Positions 6,333 through 13,443 of a stretch of 13,443 bases of DNA are shown piece by piece. Position 1 is the stretch's first letter. Every line of letters starts with the position of its first letter. The position numbers were made by a program, and so were the translations under genes. The DNA comes from Verrucomicrobia bacterium UBA2970. GTDB lineage: Bacteria; Verrucomicrobiota; Verrucomicrobiia; Limisphaerales; AAA164-E04. Where the stretch lies: assembly GCA_002348345.1 (NCBI GenBank), contig DEAY01000355.1:1-13443 (forward strand), read 5' to 3'. The notes below the pieces were generated by a model. The model worked only from the letters and a program-made list of their open reading frames with translations. It had not been told where the DNA came from and did not search any database.

Positions 6333-9300
6333 TTGGCGGGTAATCGCCTCGTCCAAGTTTAACAGGGTCATCCCGATGATTGCGAGCGCCGCCCGGCCAG
6401 GCGTGAGCTCCACTCGGGAGGACAACGGTTGCCCCGAGAGCAAGGCATGACCTGCTTCAGGATGTCGTTGATAATAGCTCAATGCCTCGTCGAATTGAGC
6501 ATTTAATTCAGTCAACTCCAATTCGGTCGCCCGTCGAGAAAGCACCGCCTCAAAGAGGCTTGGAATGGATGGCTTCCCTCCCCTCTGGTCAGAAAGAGCC
6601 ATATGACAACCCGCTTCGATGAAGGTTCGGTCATTCATCAAGGTCAGCGCCTGCAATGGCGTGCTCGTCCGAGTCACTCGAACCTGGCAAACCCGCCGCT
6701 TCGAAGCGTCAAACATGAGCGCCGGCCCCACACTGCGTCGCCAAAACCCGTAGAGGCTTCGTCGATAGAGGTCCTGACCAACGGACGCTCGGTAATGAAA
6801 GCGCCCCATCGTCGAATCCGCCCAAAGCCCCGGCGGTTGGTGGGGATAGACCGGAGGCCCCCCCAAGCGATGTACGAGAAGGCCCGACGTCGACAACGCC
6901 GCATCCCGGATCATCCAACTGGGCATCCGGAATCGGGTGGCCCGGGCCAGGAGCCGGTTCTCCGGATCCTCCTGGATCATGGACGCACTCGCGTCCGAAC
7001 TCTGTCGGTAGGTCGCACTGGTCACCATCAGACGCTGCAATTGCTTGATATCCCAGCCGCTCTCAATGAATTCGGCGGCCAACCAATCCAGCAACTGCGG
7101 ATGAGTGGGAGGGTTCCCTTGGCGACCGAAGTCCTCCGGAGTACGGACCAACCCGTGGCCAAAGTACATTTGCCAATAGCGATTCACCGTCACCCGCGCC
7201 GTCAACGGGTTTTCGGGATCCATCAACCAATCCGCCAACTCTCGACGGGTCAGTTTCTTGCCCCCAGAGTCCTTCCCGAGCAGTGACAAGAAGCCTGGTT
7301 CCACCGAATCGCCTTTTTGGTCCCAGACACCCCGAAGCAACACGTGGGTTTCACGGGCACGTTCGCGTTCCCCCAAGACCATCACTTTCTGGACCTGGTT
7401 CGCCTTGACGTAGGATTCCACCCGGTCCACGGCAGCATCCCGGGCGCTTCGACTCCGTTGATATTCTCCCTGGTCCTCGACAAACTCATCCCAAAGACGA
7501 TCCCGCAAGGCTGAGGGAAGGCCTTGCGACTTCGTTGACGCCCACGCTTCTCGGGGCGTCACGCCCACCTCCCTGACCGCCGGCCCGGCTTCCGACGTTG
7601 CCGAGAGTCGCAACCGCCGAATGCTGCCGAACCCTTTGAGCGAGCGATGCCGAAGTTCCACGACCAATTCCTCCGCGGCGTCAAGGGTCACCGGTTCGAC
7701 AAACTCGAAGACTCCCACGCGAGGCTGGGTCACGTCGGAGCCATTGGTCGTCCACCCCGTTCGCGGATCATCATCCAGGACGTCGCGAAACTGACCGTAG
7801 TCTCGGGCGCCTTTCTTTTCATTCTCGTAATCAGCCCGGGCACCACGGACATCGATTTCCTCGAACTGAGATTGACCATGGGATTGAACCCCAAACTTCA
7901 CGTTGGTGAGAATGACATGCCCATCCTCACTGTCCGAATAACCCTTCCCGGACTCCCGCGGAAGCACCTCGAGACGGATCCCCGTGATCCGCTTTCCGGG
8001 CGATCTGGCATGCAGGACATAATCATCATGTCGCGGATTCACTCCGGAAATGACAACATCCTCGTCATCACCCCGATCGATTGAAGATTCCGAGGTCGTC
8101 GCCATCCTGGAGAAACTCAGAGGCGACCACGATCGATAACCCTCACCAATCGCTTCCGGCAAGCGGAGAAGCCAATCCTCAAACGCTTGCCGAGCCGTCC
8201 GTGTCGCGGCATCAAATTCAGATTCCTTGGCCCCCAACCAAAGCCGAGCCTCCTGCAGACCGGCACCGACAAACGGGGACCGGTATTCCAGGAACGGCTT
8301 CGCGCCGCCCCCGGCTCGACCGTCCTCGTCGACACTGTTGAAGAACGCATTGAGTTGATAATACTCTTTTTGGGAGACTGGATCGAATTTGTGGTTGTGA
8401 CACTGAGCACACCCCAGCGTTAAGCCCAACCAAACCGTTCCCATCGTGTTGACGCGATCGATCACATAATCGATTCTTGATTCTTCCGGATCACGCCCCC
8501 CTTCCCCATTGGCCATGTGATTGCGATGAAAACAGGTTGCCAGAATCTGCTCGGGCGTTGCGTCCGGGAGGAGATCCCCCGAGAATTGTTCCCTCGTGAA
8601 TTGGTCAAAGGGCAAATTACGATTATAGGCTTCAATCACCCAGTCCCGCCAAGCCCAGTTGCTACGAGTCGCATCGGCCTGAAATCCATCGGTATCAGCG
8701 TATCGTGCGGCATCGAGCCACACCATCGCCATTCTCTCTCCGTAGCGCTTCGACGCCAATAATCCGTCCACCTGCTGTGAATAGGCTCGCTCCGAATCGC
8801 TTGAGAGCGCTCGCTCAAATCCCGCCAACTGCTGTCGGTTCGGGGGCAGGCCCACCAGATCAAGGGAAAGGCGTCGCAGCAGCGCGCGGGGAGACGCCTC
8901 GTGATTGGGACCCCGTTGCCCTTGCTCAAGCCGTGCAAGCACGAATCGGTCGATCGGATTGCGGACCCACCGTTCATCCGTCACCGAAGGCAAGGCGGGG
9001 CGCCGAATGGGTTGGAAGGCCCAGTGCCGTTCAAAAACCGCTCCCTCGTCCACCCATCGCCTCAAGAGAAGAATCTCCTCCTCGGATAATGCCTTCACCC
9101 CTGAATCGGAAGGAGGCATTCTGTCCTCCTCCCTCGAGGAAGTGATCCGGGCGACCAACTCGCTCGACGCCGATGCCCCCGGCACAATCACCTCCCGCAC
9201 AGCGTCCGCTCGAACATCAAGCCGGAGCTTCCCCTTCCGACTCGCCTCATCGGGCCCGTGGCAATGGAAACAGCGATCTGATAAAAGCGGCCTCACTTGG

Positions 9301-9440
9301 CGGTTAAAGGAAACCGCATCGGCCGCCTCCAGGGCGGCGAGCCCATGGTAACACGCCAAGGCAAACGCCAACACGGTTGGCCTCAATCGCTTTTGGGTCT
9401 GCGCTTTCAGGAACACCGCCGATAGGCTACTCGACCTCAT
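6330..9440 (-). CDS. DUF1549/DUF1553 protein with planctomycete-type cytochrome c domain
   Basis: A 1036-residue exported multidomain protein. An N-terminal signal segment (about 1-41, hydrophobic LAFALACYHGLAAL) is followed by a PSCyt1-type cytochrome c domain with haem motif CFHCH (57-61) and a candidate axial Met in RMPPSD (M108). DUF1549 (PSCyt2) spans about 139-370, including NPIDRFVLARLEQ and a second CxxCH, CAQCH (344-348). Residues about 430-620 resemble a jelly-roll carbohydrate-binding-like insert (DGHVILTNVKFGV, then DDDPRTGWTT and FEFVEP). DUF1553 (PSD1) fills about 728-1030: RRELADWLMDPENPLTARV, NRYWQMYFGHGLVRTPEDFG, and TRTSTPLQALTLMND near the C terminus. No member has an established reaction known to me; a haem-dependent redox role in the envelope, perhaps linked to glycan use, is inference. 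It precedes the DUF1501 gene by 11 bases. The ATG at 9440 lacks a strong ribosome binding site. Confidence 0.93.
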   Translation of the reverse strand: MRSSSLSAVFLKAQTQKRLRPTVLAFALACYHGLAALEAADAVSFNRQVRPLLSDRCFHCHGPDEASRKGKLRLDVRADAVREVIVPGASASSELVARITSSREEDRMPPSDSGVKALSEEEILLLRRWVDEGAVFERHWAFQPIRRPALPSVTDERWVRNPIDRFVLARLEQGQRGPNHEASPRALLRRLSLDLVGLPPNRQQLAGFERALSSDSERAYSQQVDGLLASKRYGERMAMVWLDAARYADTDGFQADATRSNWAWRDWVIEAYNRNLPFDQFTREQFSGDLLPDATPEQILATCFHRNHMANGEGGRDPEESRIDYVIDRVNTMGTVWLGLTLGCAQCHNHKFDPVSQKEYYQLNAFFNSVDEDGRAGGGAKPFLEYRSPFVGAGLQEARLWLGAKESEFDAATRTARQAFEDWLLRLPEAIGEGYRSWSPLSFSRMATTSESSIDRGDDEDVVISGVNPRHDDYVLHARSPGKRITGIRLEVLPRESGKGYSDSEDGHVILTNVKFGVQSHGQSQFEEIDVRGARADYENEKKGARDYGQFRDVLDDDPRTGWTTNGSDVTQPRVGVFEFVEPVTLDAAEELVVELRHRSLKGFGSIRRLRLSATSEAGPAVREVGVTPREAWASTKSQGLPSALRDRLWDEFVEDQGEYQRSRSARDAAVDRVESYVKANQVQKVMVLGERERARETHVLLRGVWDQKGDSVEPGFLSLLGKDSGGKKLTRRELADWLMDPENPLTARVTVNRYWQMYFGHGLVRTPEDFGRQGNPPTHPQLLDWLAAEFIESGWDIKQLQRLMVTSATYRQSSDASASMIQEDPENRLLARATRFRMPSWMIRDAALSTSGLLVHRLGGPPVYPHQPPGLWADSTMGRFHYRASVGQDLYRRSLYGFWRRSVGPALMFDASKRRVCQVRVTRTSTPLQALTLMNDRTFIEAGCHMALSDQRGGKPSIPSLFEAVLSRRATELELTELNAQFDEALSYYQRHPEAGHALLSGQPLSSRVELTPGRAALAIIGMTLLNLDEAITRQ

Positions 9441-9508
9441 GGGTGACTCAAGGAATTATCCATCGCCTCCGGCCGCCCTCTCGGAAACGACGATTGCTTC
9501 GAAGGCCT

Positions 9509-9522
9509 GATCTGATCAGATC
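9509..9522. promoter_or_regulatory. Perfect 14-base palindrome, candidate operator
   Basis: GATCTGATCAGATC reads identically on both strands. It lies near the middle of the divergent gap, 68 bases from the DUF1553 start and 75 bases from the sulfatase start, a position from which a bound dimeric regulator could affect both transcripts. No known regulator's consensus is claimed. Confidence 0.45.
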
Positions 9523-9554
9523 GCCGGAAGAGCCGGGAGGCTGAATTCATCAAA

Positions 9555-9571
9555 GATTGGCAGTGCCAATC
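9555..9571. promoter_or_regulatory. 17-base inverted repeat upstream of sulfatase, candidate operator
   Basis: GATTGGCA and TGCCAATC form perfect 8-base arms around a single central base, ending 26 bases before the sulfatase ATG. The symmetry with a one-base centre favours a protein dimer site over an RNA hairpin, which would need a larger loop. The proximity to the start suggests an operator overlapping the plus-strand promoter or leader. Confidence 0.5.
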
Positions 9572-9597
9572 CTTTCCTGATCCCCTAGGCTCCGTCC

Positions 9598-11112
9598 ATG
9601 CTTAGTCGGAAACGCCCCTTCAGTCCTGTCTTGACGCTCGGCCTCTTGACCTTGCTCGCGGCGGCCTCCCTCCGAGCGGCCGATTCGCCCCCCAATATTC
9701 TCTTCATTTTCGCGGATGATCAGGCCTACGACACGCTCGGCCCCCACGATGATCCGGCCGTCCTCACTCCGAATCTCGATCGCCTGGCAAGTCAGGGAAC
9801 CCAATTTACTCAATGCTTTAACATGGGGTCCTGGTCGGGGGCGGTCTGCGTTGCCTCCCGAGCCATGCTCAACACCGGAAAAACCCTTTGGCACGCCCAC
9901 GCCATTCAGCAACGAATCAACCAGATCAAGAAACAGAGTCCGGCCCAACAGGAACCATTCTACGACGGCTACTGGGGGCGCCGCATGAGCCGGTTGGGTT
10001 ACGAGACCTATTTCACTGGAAAATGGCATGTCAGCGTCGACCCCCACAAACTCTTCGATCACGTCACCCATGTCCGTCCCGGGATGCCGAACGATCGTCG
10101 CGGCAACAAAAAAAACCCCATTGGTTATCATCGCCCGGTTGCAGGACAGCCCGACCTCTGGGATCCGACCGATCCAAGATTCGGCGGTTTCTGGGAGGGA
10201 GGGAAACACTGGTCGGAAGTCTTGGCCGACGACGCCATCACCTACCTTCAAGCCGAAGGGAAGAAAAAGGCAACCGGTCATGCGAAACCCTTTTTCATGT
10301 ACCTAGCCTTCAATGCGCCCCACGATCCCCGACAAAGCCCGCCCGAGTATCTGGGGAAGTATCCCTTATCATCGATCGAATTACCCGAACCCTTTCAACC
10401 CAAATACCCGTTCTTGACATCCGGACTCAATCCGGGCCTGCGTGATGAAGCCCTCTGCGTGTATCCTCGGACAGAATATGCCATCAAGGTTCATCGTCGC
10501 GAATACTACGCGATCATCACCCACATGGATGCCCAGATTGGCCGCATTCTGGCGGCTCTCGAGCAGCAAGGCCTGCGCGAGAACACATGGATCATCTTCA
10601 CCGCGGATCACGGCCTGGCTTGTGGACACCATGGGCTCCTGGGCAAACAGAATATGTATGACCATTCCGTTCGCCCCCCCTTCCTCATTGCCGGTCCCTC
10701 GGTCAGGGCCGGAGCCACCATCGAGACCCCCATCTTTCTCCAGGACCTGATGGCAACCAGCCTGGATCTCGCCGGTGACAAGGAACGCAAGGGCATCGAA
10801 TTCCGATCCTTGCTCCCCTTGCTACGGGGTCAATCCGAGGCCCCCTCTCCCGTCTACCTCGCTTATTTGGAGACTCAACGGGCCATTCGACACGACGGTT
10901 GGAAGTTAATCCTCTATCCCAAACTCAAAGCCAAGCGACTCTACCACTACGCAACAGACCGACAGGAGCGCCGCGACCTCGCCGAGGAGCCGTCACAGCT
11001 CGATCGGATGAGAACCTTATTTGCTCTCCTGGAAACGGAGCAACAACGATTTGACGACCCCCTCGATCTTGCCTCTCTTTACCCCGAACTCGCCAAGCGG
11101 GTTGCGCCGTGA
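9598..11112 (+). CDS. Exported sulfatase (formylglycine-dependent)
   Basis: A 504-residue sulfatase with a Sec signal peptide (about 1-28, ending LRAADS). The full set of expected active-site residues is visible: metal ligands D40 and D41 in FADDQ, the catalytic cysteine C84 in CVASR with R88, K142 and H144 in TGKWH, H242 in NAPHD, D337 and H338 in TADHG, and K350 in LGKQNMYDHS. C84 would be oxidised to formylglycine by a separate formylglycine-generating enzyme not present in this window. The signature uses Ala (CxAxR) where CxPSR is commonest, an accepted variant. The substrate is not deducible; a sulfated sugar or polysaccharide is the usual target in this kind of organism. The downstream amidohydrolase gene begins 75 bases later on the same strand and is probably co-transcribed. 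The ATG at 9598 sits directly before the signal peptide; its ribosome binding site is weak. Confidence 0.94.
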   Translation: MLSRKRPFSPVLTLGLLTLLAAASLRAADSPPNILFIFADDQAYDTLGPHDDPAVLTPNLDRLASQGTQFTQCFNMGSWSGAVCVASRAMLNTGKTLWHAHAIQQRINQIKKQSPAQQEPFYDGYWGRRMSRLGYETYFTGKWHVSVDPHKLFDHVTHVRPGMPNDRRGNKKNPIGYHRPVAGQPDLWDPTDPRFGGFWEGGKHWSEVLADDAITYLQAEGKKKATGHAKPFFMYLAFNAPHDPRQSPPEYLGKYPLSSIELPEPFQPKYPFLTSGLNPGLRDEALCVYPRTEYAIKVHRREYYAIITHMDAQIGRILAALEQQGLRENTWIIFTADHGLACGHHGLLGKQNMYDHSVRPPFLIAGPSVRAGATIETPIFLQDLMATSLDLAGDKERKGIEFRSLLPLLRGQSEAPSPVYLAYLETQRAIRHDGWKLILYPKLKAKRLYHYATDRQERRDLAEEPSQLDRMRTLFALLETEQQRFDDPLDLASLYPELAKRVAP

Positions 11113-11187
11113 GAGGCTGCGGTCAAACTCGCTCCGAACCGACGCTGCCATTCTCCAAGAAGTCTTCTCACGCTTGAGGATCATCCG

Positions 11188-12465
11188 ATGCCACATTACG
11201 ACTGGATCATTCAAGGCGGCCACGTGATCGATCCCAAACAGGGCATCGATCAACTCATGGATCTCGCCATCCTCAAGGGTCGAATCGCCGCCGTGGAAAT
11301 GGCCATCGAAAAAGGGCAGGCCCGCGAGTGCTTTGACGCCCAAGGCATGATCGTGACCCCGGGGCTGATCGATCTTCACATCCACGGCTACCCTCATGTC
11401 ACTCCCCTGGGCATTGACGTCGATCACTATTGCCTGGGCCGAGGCGTGACAACGGCGGTCGATGCCGGCAGTGCGGGGTGCGACACCTTTCCCGGATTCC
11501 GCCATTTCGCCGTCCAACCCATCCGGACCCGGTTACTGGCCTTCCTCCATATCTCACGCGCCGGCCTGGCCTTCTCGACGCGAACGGGAAACGACGATCC
11601 CGGTGAGCTCGAATCCAAAAAACTGGTCAATGCCTCTGATTGTGTCGAGTGCATTGAAGCCAATCGGGACCTCATTGTCGGAGTCAAGATTCGACTTTCG
11701 AGTAGCATCGCCGACCAGGGACGCAACGAGGCCTTCTCCTACCAGGCCGCACAAGAGGCCGCGGCGGACGTCTCCCTGCCGCTCATGGTTCATCACAATT
11801 TTTCGTCAGTGTCGATGGAAGATTGCCCCGGCAAGATGAAGGAGGGGGATCTCTACACCCATTGCTTCCACGGCTACCCCAACACGGTTCTCAAACCTCA
11901 GGACCTGCAACTACTGGCCTGCGTCGCACAGGCCCGGCGCGACGGAGTGCTCTTTGACGTCGGCCACGGCATGGGGTCCTTCGCCTGGCCGGTGGCCGAA
12001 GCCTGTATCGCACAGGGTTTCTGGCCCGATACCATCAGCACCGACCTTCACAGCCTGAACCACGAGGGCCCGGTCTATGACTTGCCGACGGTGATGAGCC
12101 GACTGTGGCAGGCAGGCATGCCCCTTCAGGAAGTCATCCGCGCCTCGACGCTCAATCCGGCAAGGGCGATTGGATGGGCCGATCGAATCGGGACCTTGGA
12201 AATCGGTCGGGAAGCCGACATCACCGTGCTCGAACGGAACCGGGACCCCCTTGAGTTGGAGGACTGCCATGCCCAACTTCGAACCCTCCCGCAACGACTC
12301 GTCCCGGCCGCCGTCTGGCGAAACGGTGAGCCCTTCCCGATCACCCATCCCAAACGACTCCCGAACCCCGAATGCTATCCCTCCGCCCTCGAGTGGCGAT
12401 CGAAACTGGTGGTCAGCGATCCTCCATCGGGCAGCCCCCCACCGCCCCGTCCCTCAGGAACCTGA
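11188..12465 (+). CDS. COG3964-type amidohydrolase/deacylase
   Basis: A 425-residue amidohydrolase-superfamily enzyme, often labelled dihydroorotase by similarity. Metal-binding residues are visible in order: H64 and H66 in DLHIH, a probable carboxylated lysine K167 in GVKIRLSS, H202 in VHHN, H225 in THCFHG and D286 in ISTDLHS. The DVGHGMGSFAW and STDLHSLNHEGP motifs, and ARAIGWADRIGTLEIGREADITVL near the end, are those of the COG3964 group. From memory, a characterised member hydrolyses acetyl esters of alpha-hydroxy acids such as acetyl-(R)-mandelate and not dihydroorotate, so a deacylase role is the best guess here. No signal peptide, so cytoplasmic. A good ribosome binding site (GAGGA, 11176-11180) lies seven bases before the ATG. 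The final 15 or so residues are proline-rich. Adjacent to a sulfatase, it may act on an imported product, which is inference. Confidence 0.85.
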   Translation: MPHYDWIIQGGHVIDPKQGIDQLMDLAILKGRIAAVEMAIEKGQARECFDAQGMIVTPGLIDLHIHGYPHVTPLGIDVDHYCLGRGVTTAVDAGSAGCDTFPGFRHFAVQPIRTRLLAFLHISRAGLAFSTRTGNDDPGELESKKLVNASDCVECIEANRDLIVGVKIRLSSSIADQGRNEAFSYQAAQEAAADVSLPLMVHHNFSSVSMEDCPGKMKEGDLYTHCFHGYPNTVLKPQDLQLLACVAQARRDGVLFDVGHGMGSFAWPVAEACIAQGFWPDTISTDLHSLNHEGPVYDLPTVMSRLWQAGMPLQEVIRASTLNPARAIGWADRIGTLEIGREADITVLERNRDPLELEDCHAQLRTLPQRLVPAAVWRNGEPFPITHPKRLPNPECYPSALEWRSKLVVSDPPSGSPPPPRPSGT

Positions 12466-12657
12466 TTTCTCCAGGGCACTCGTTTCAACCGATCGGAGTC
12501 GACTTGGCGGGCATCCCCAAGACAAAGTTCGAGGTGACCATCCTGACCGATCGACTCCGCAACCCTCTCTCAACCACCTGAGGAACGGCGGAATCCCACC
12601 TCTGAAAACGTCATCCTCCGAGTCCCTGACGCGGCCACCCTTCACGGGCTGAATCCA
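12466..12657. other. Intergenic gap between convergent genes
   Basis: 192 bases separate the ends of the amidohydrolase gene and the second sulfatase gene. It contains a 9-base inverted repeat, CGGAGTCGA (12494-12502) and TCGACTCCG (12551-12559), with a 48-base spacer. No hairpin followed by a T tract is seen, so no intrinsic terminator is called. Short reading frames here look like chance. Confidence 0.4.
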
Positions 12658-13443
12658 TCAGCGACGAATCCGTTTGGGCTCGGGGTGCCGGGCTAAAATC
12701 GCCCTCAGTTCTTCCACCACCTGGGGGTTCGAATCGGCATGATTCCGGCGTTCGCCCGGATCCATGACATAGTCGTAGAGTTCCCATTCCGCCTGTTCCG
12801 GGGGCTCTCCAATCTCTCTCCACTCGACCAATCGGTAGCGTTCGGTGCGGATCGCACGGCCGATTCGTTTCCCTCGCGGGTAACAATGGTAGGCATGATC
12901 CCGGATCTTCTTTTCAGGATTCTTCAACACCGGCACCAGACTCACCCCGTCAATGGCTTGAGGACCCGTCGGTTGGGGAAGCCCGGCAAGTTCGGCGAGA
13001 GTGGGATAGAGATCGACGGTCTCCGTCAGTTGCCGGGTCACCGAACCCGGTTGGGTCACTCCGGGGGCCACCAGGAGGAGGGGGATTCGATTGCACTGCT
13101 CGTAATTGGTGTGTTTGGTCCAGTAACCATGATCCCCCAAATGCCATCCATGATCCCCCCACAAGACCACAATCGTTTCCTTTGCCAAATCAAGCCGATC
13201 TAACTCATCTAAAACCCGACCGATTTGAGCATCTACAAAACTGGAGGCCGCATAGTAGCCGTGCAACAATTGACGCTGGACGCCGGTTTCCCTCAGATTC
13301 TCCACGGTTAAGGGGGAGTAGTTCACAATCTCGCCCCCCATCTTTCCGGCGAAGCTCGGGGCCCCAATGGGATGTTCTTGATCCGGGGCAATGGGAAAGG
13401 ACTTGGAATCATGAAGATCCCAATACGCTTTCGGAGCGGTGAA
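12658..13443 (-). CDS. Sulfatase, iduronate-2-sulfatase-like, C-terminal part
   Basis: The 3' part of a sulfatase gene that runs off the right edge; 261 codons plus the stop are visible. An internal ATG at 13341 is not the start, because the frame continues to the edge and those residues also fit the family (FTAPKAYWDLHD). Other landmarks are GYYAASSFVDAQIGRVLDEL, then WGDHGWHLGDHGYWTKHTN with the metal-binding D97 and H98 and the lysine K110 (numbered from the window edge), and ELYDYVMDPGERRNHA near the end. The LGxHGxWxKHTN and APKxYWDL patterns are typical of the iduronate-2-sulfatase-like group. The catalytic CxPSR region, signal peptide and start lie outside the window. The gene faces the amidohydrolase gene tail to tail, so it belongs to another transcription unit. 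Confidence 0.92.
   Translation of the reverse strand, partial: FTAPKAYWDLHDSKSFPIAPDQEHPIGAPSFAGKMGGEIVNYSPLTVENLRETGVQRQLLHGYYAASSFVDAQIGRVLDELDRLDLAKETIVVLWGDHGWHLGDHGYWTKHTNYEQCNRIPLLLVAPGVTQPGSVTRQLTETVDLYPTLAELAGLPQPTGPQAIDGVSLVPVLKNPEKKIRDHAYHCYPRGKRIGRAIRTERYRLVEWREIGEPPEQAEWELYDYVMDPGERRNHADSNPQVVEELRAILARHPEPKRIRR

Larger units (their letters stand above)
9441..9597. promoter_or_regulatory. Divergent promoter region between DUF1553 and sulfatase genes
   Basis: This 157-base gap must carry the 5' ends of both the minus-strand DUF1553-DUF1501 unit and the plus-strand sulfatase-amidohydrolase unit. It holds two palindromes, listed separately. I could not identify convincing -35/-10 pairs in either direction. 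Confidence 0.6.

Noticed and set aside
9550..10281. Minus-strand open frame (243 codons) opposite the sulfatase start
   Set aside because: It covers the sulfatase signal peptide and active site in antisense, and shows no family motif.
12170..12652. Plus-strand open frame extending into the gap after the amidohydrolase
   Set aside because: It mostly overlaps the amidohydrolase in another frame and is Pro/Ser/Arg-rich with no domain; the part in the gap has no supported start.
13242..13341. Second sulfatase beginning at the ATG at 13341
   Set aside because: The frame is open to the window edge and the extra 34 residues contain the sulfatase-family APKAYWDL segment, so the gene is truncated by the window.

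Overview
The window looks like chromosomal DNA from a member of the Planctomycetota-Verrucomicrobiota-Chlamydiota group. The strongest sign is a DUF1549/DUF1553 'planctomycete cytochrome c' protein coupled to a Tat-exported DUF1501 protein. Two exported sulfatases and a secreted PQQ-type beta-propeller protein support this. These families are expanded in Planctomycetota and Verrucomicrobiota; I cannot separate the two phyla from this sequence, although a Verrucomicrobiota bacterium seems slightly more likely. Coding density is high, the base composition is moderately GC-rich, and no intergenic gap exceeds about 200 bases. I see no tRNA, rRNA, CRISPR array, transposase or phage gene.

Layout from left to right. 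(1) Plus strand, 145-2255: an exported DUF1223 thioredoxin-like protein whose stop overlaps the start (ATGA) of an exported PQQ-like beta-propeller protein. (2) Minus strand, 2267-4736: metY followed by metX, the two enzymes of the direct-sulfhydrylation route to homocysteine. (3) Minus strand, 4861-9440: the large DUF1549/DUF1553 cytochrome-type protein followed 11 bases later by the DUF1501 protein, with the second gene's ribosome binding site built on the first gene's stop codon. (4) A 157-base divergent region, 9441-9597, holding two near-perfect palindromes. (5) Plus strand, 9598-12465: a complete exported sulfatase and a COG3964-type metal-dependent amidohydrolase. (6) Minus strand, 12658 to the window edge: the C-terminal part of a second, iduronate-2-sulfatase-like sulfatase.

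How the genes may work together. metY and metX form a clear metabolic unit: homoserine is acetylated, then sulfide displaces acetate to give homocysteine for methionine. The rest of the window is mostly envelope or periplasmic machinery of the kind found in marine or freshwater polysaccharide degraders. Sulfatases would remove sulfate esters, the amidohydrolase might remove an acyl group from a small product, and the DUF1553/DUF1501 pair is an export-associated, probably haem-bearing system with no established biochemical role. That the sulfatase side and the DUF1553/DUF1501 side share control through the palindrome-bearing divergent region is an inference. The main points worth following are that divergent control region, the DUF1553-DUF1501 coupling, the sulfatase-amidohydrolase pairing, and the DUF1223/beta-propeller overlap.
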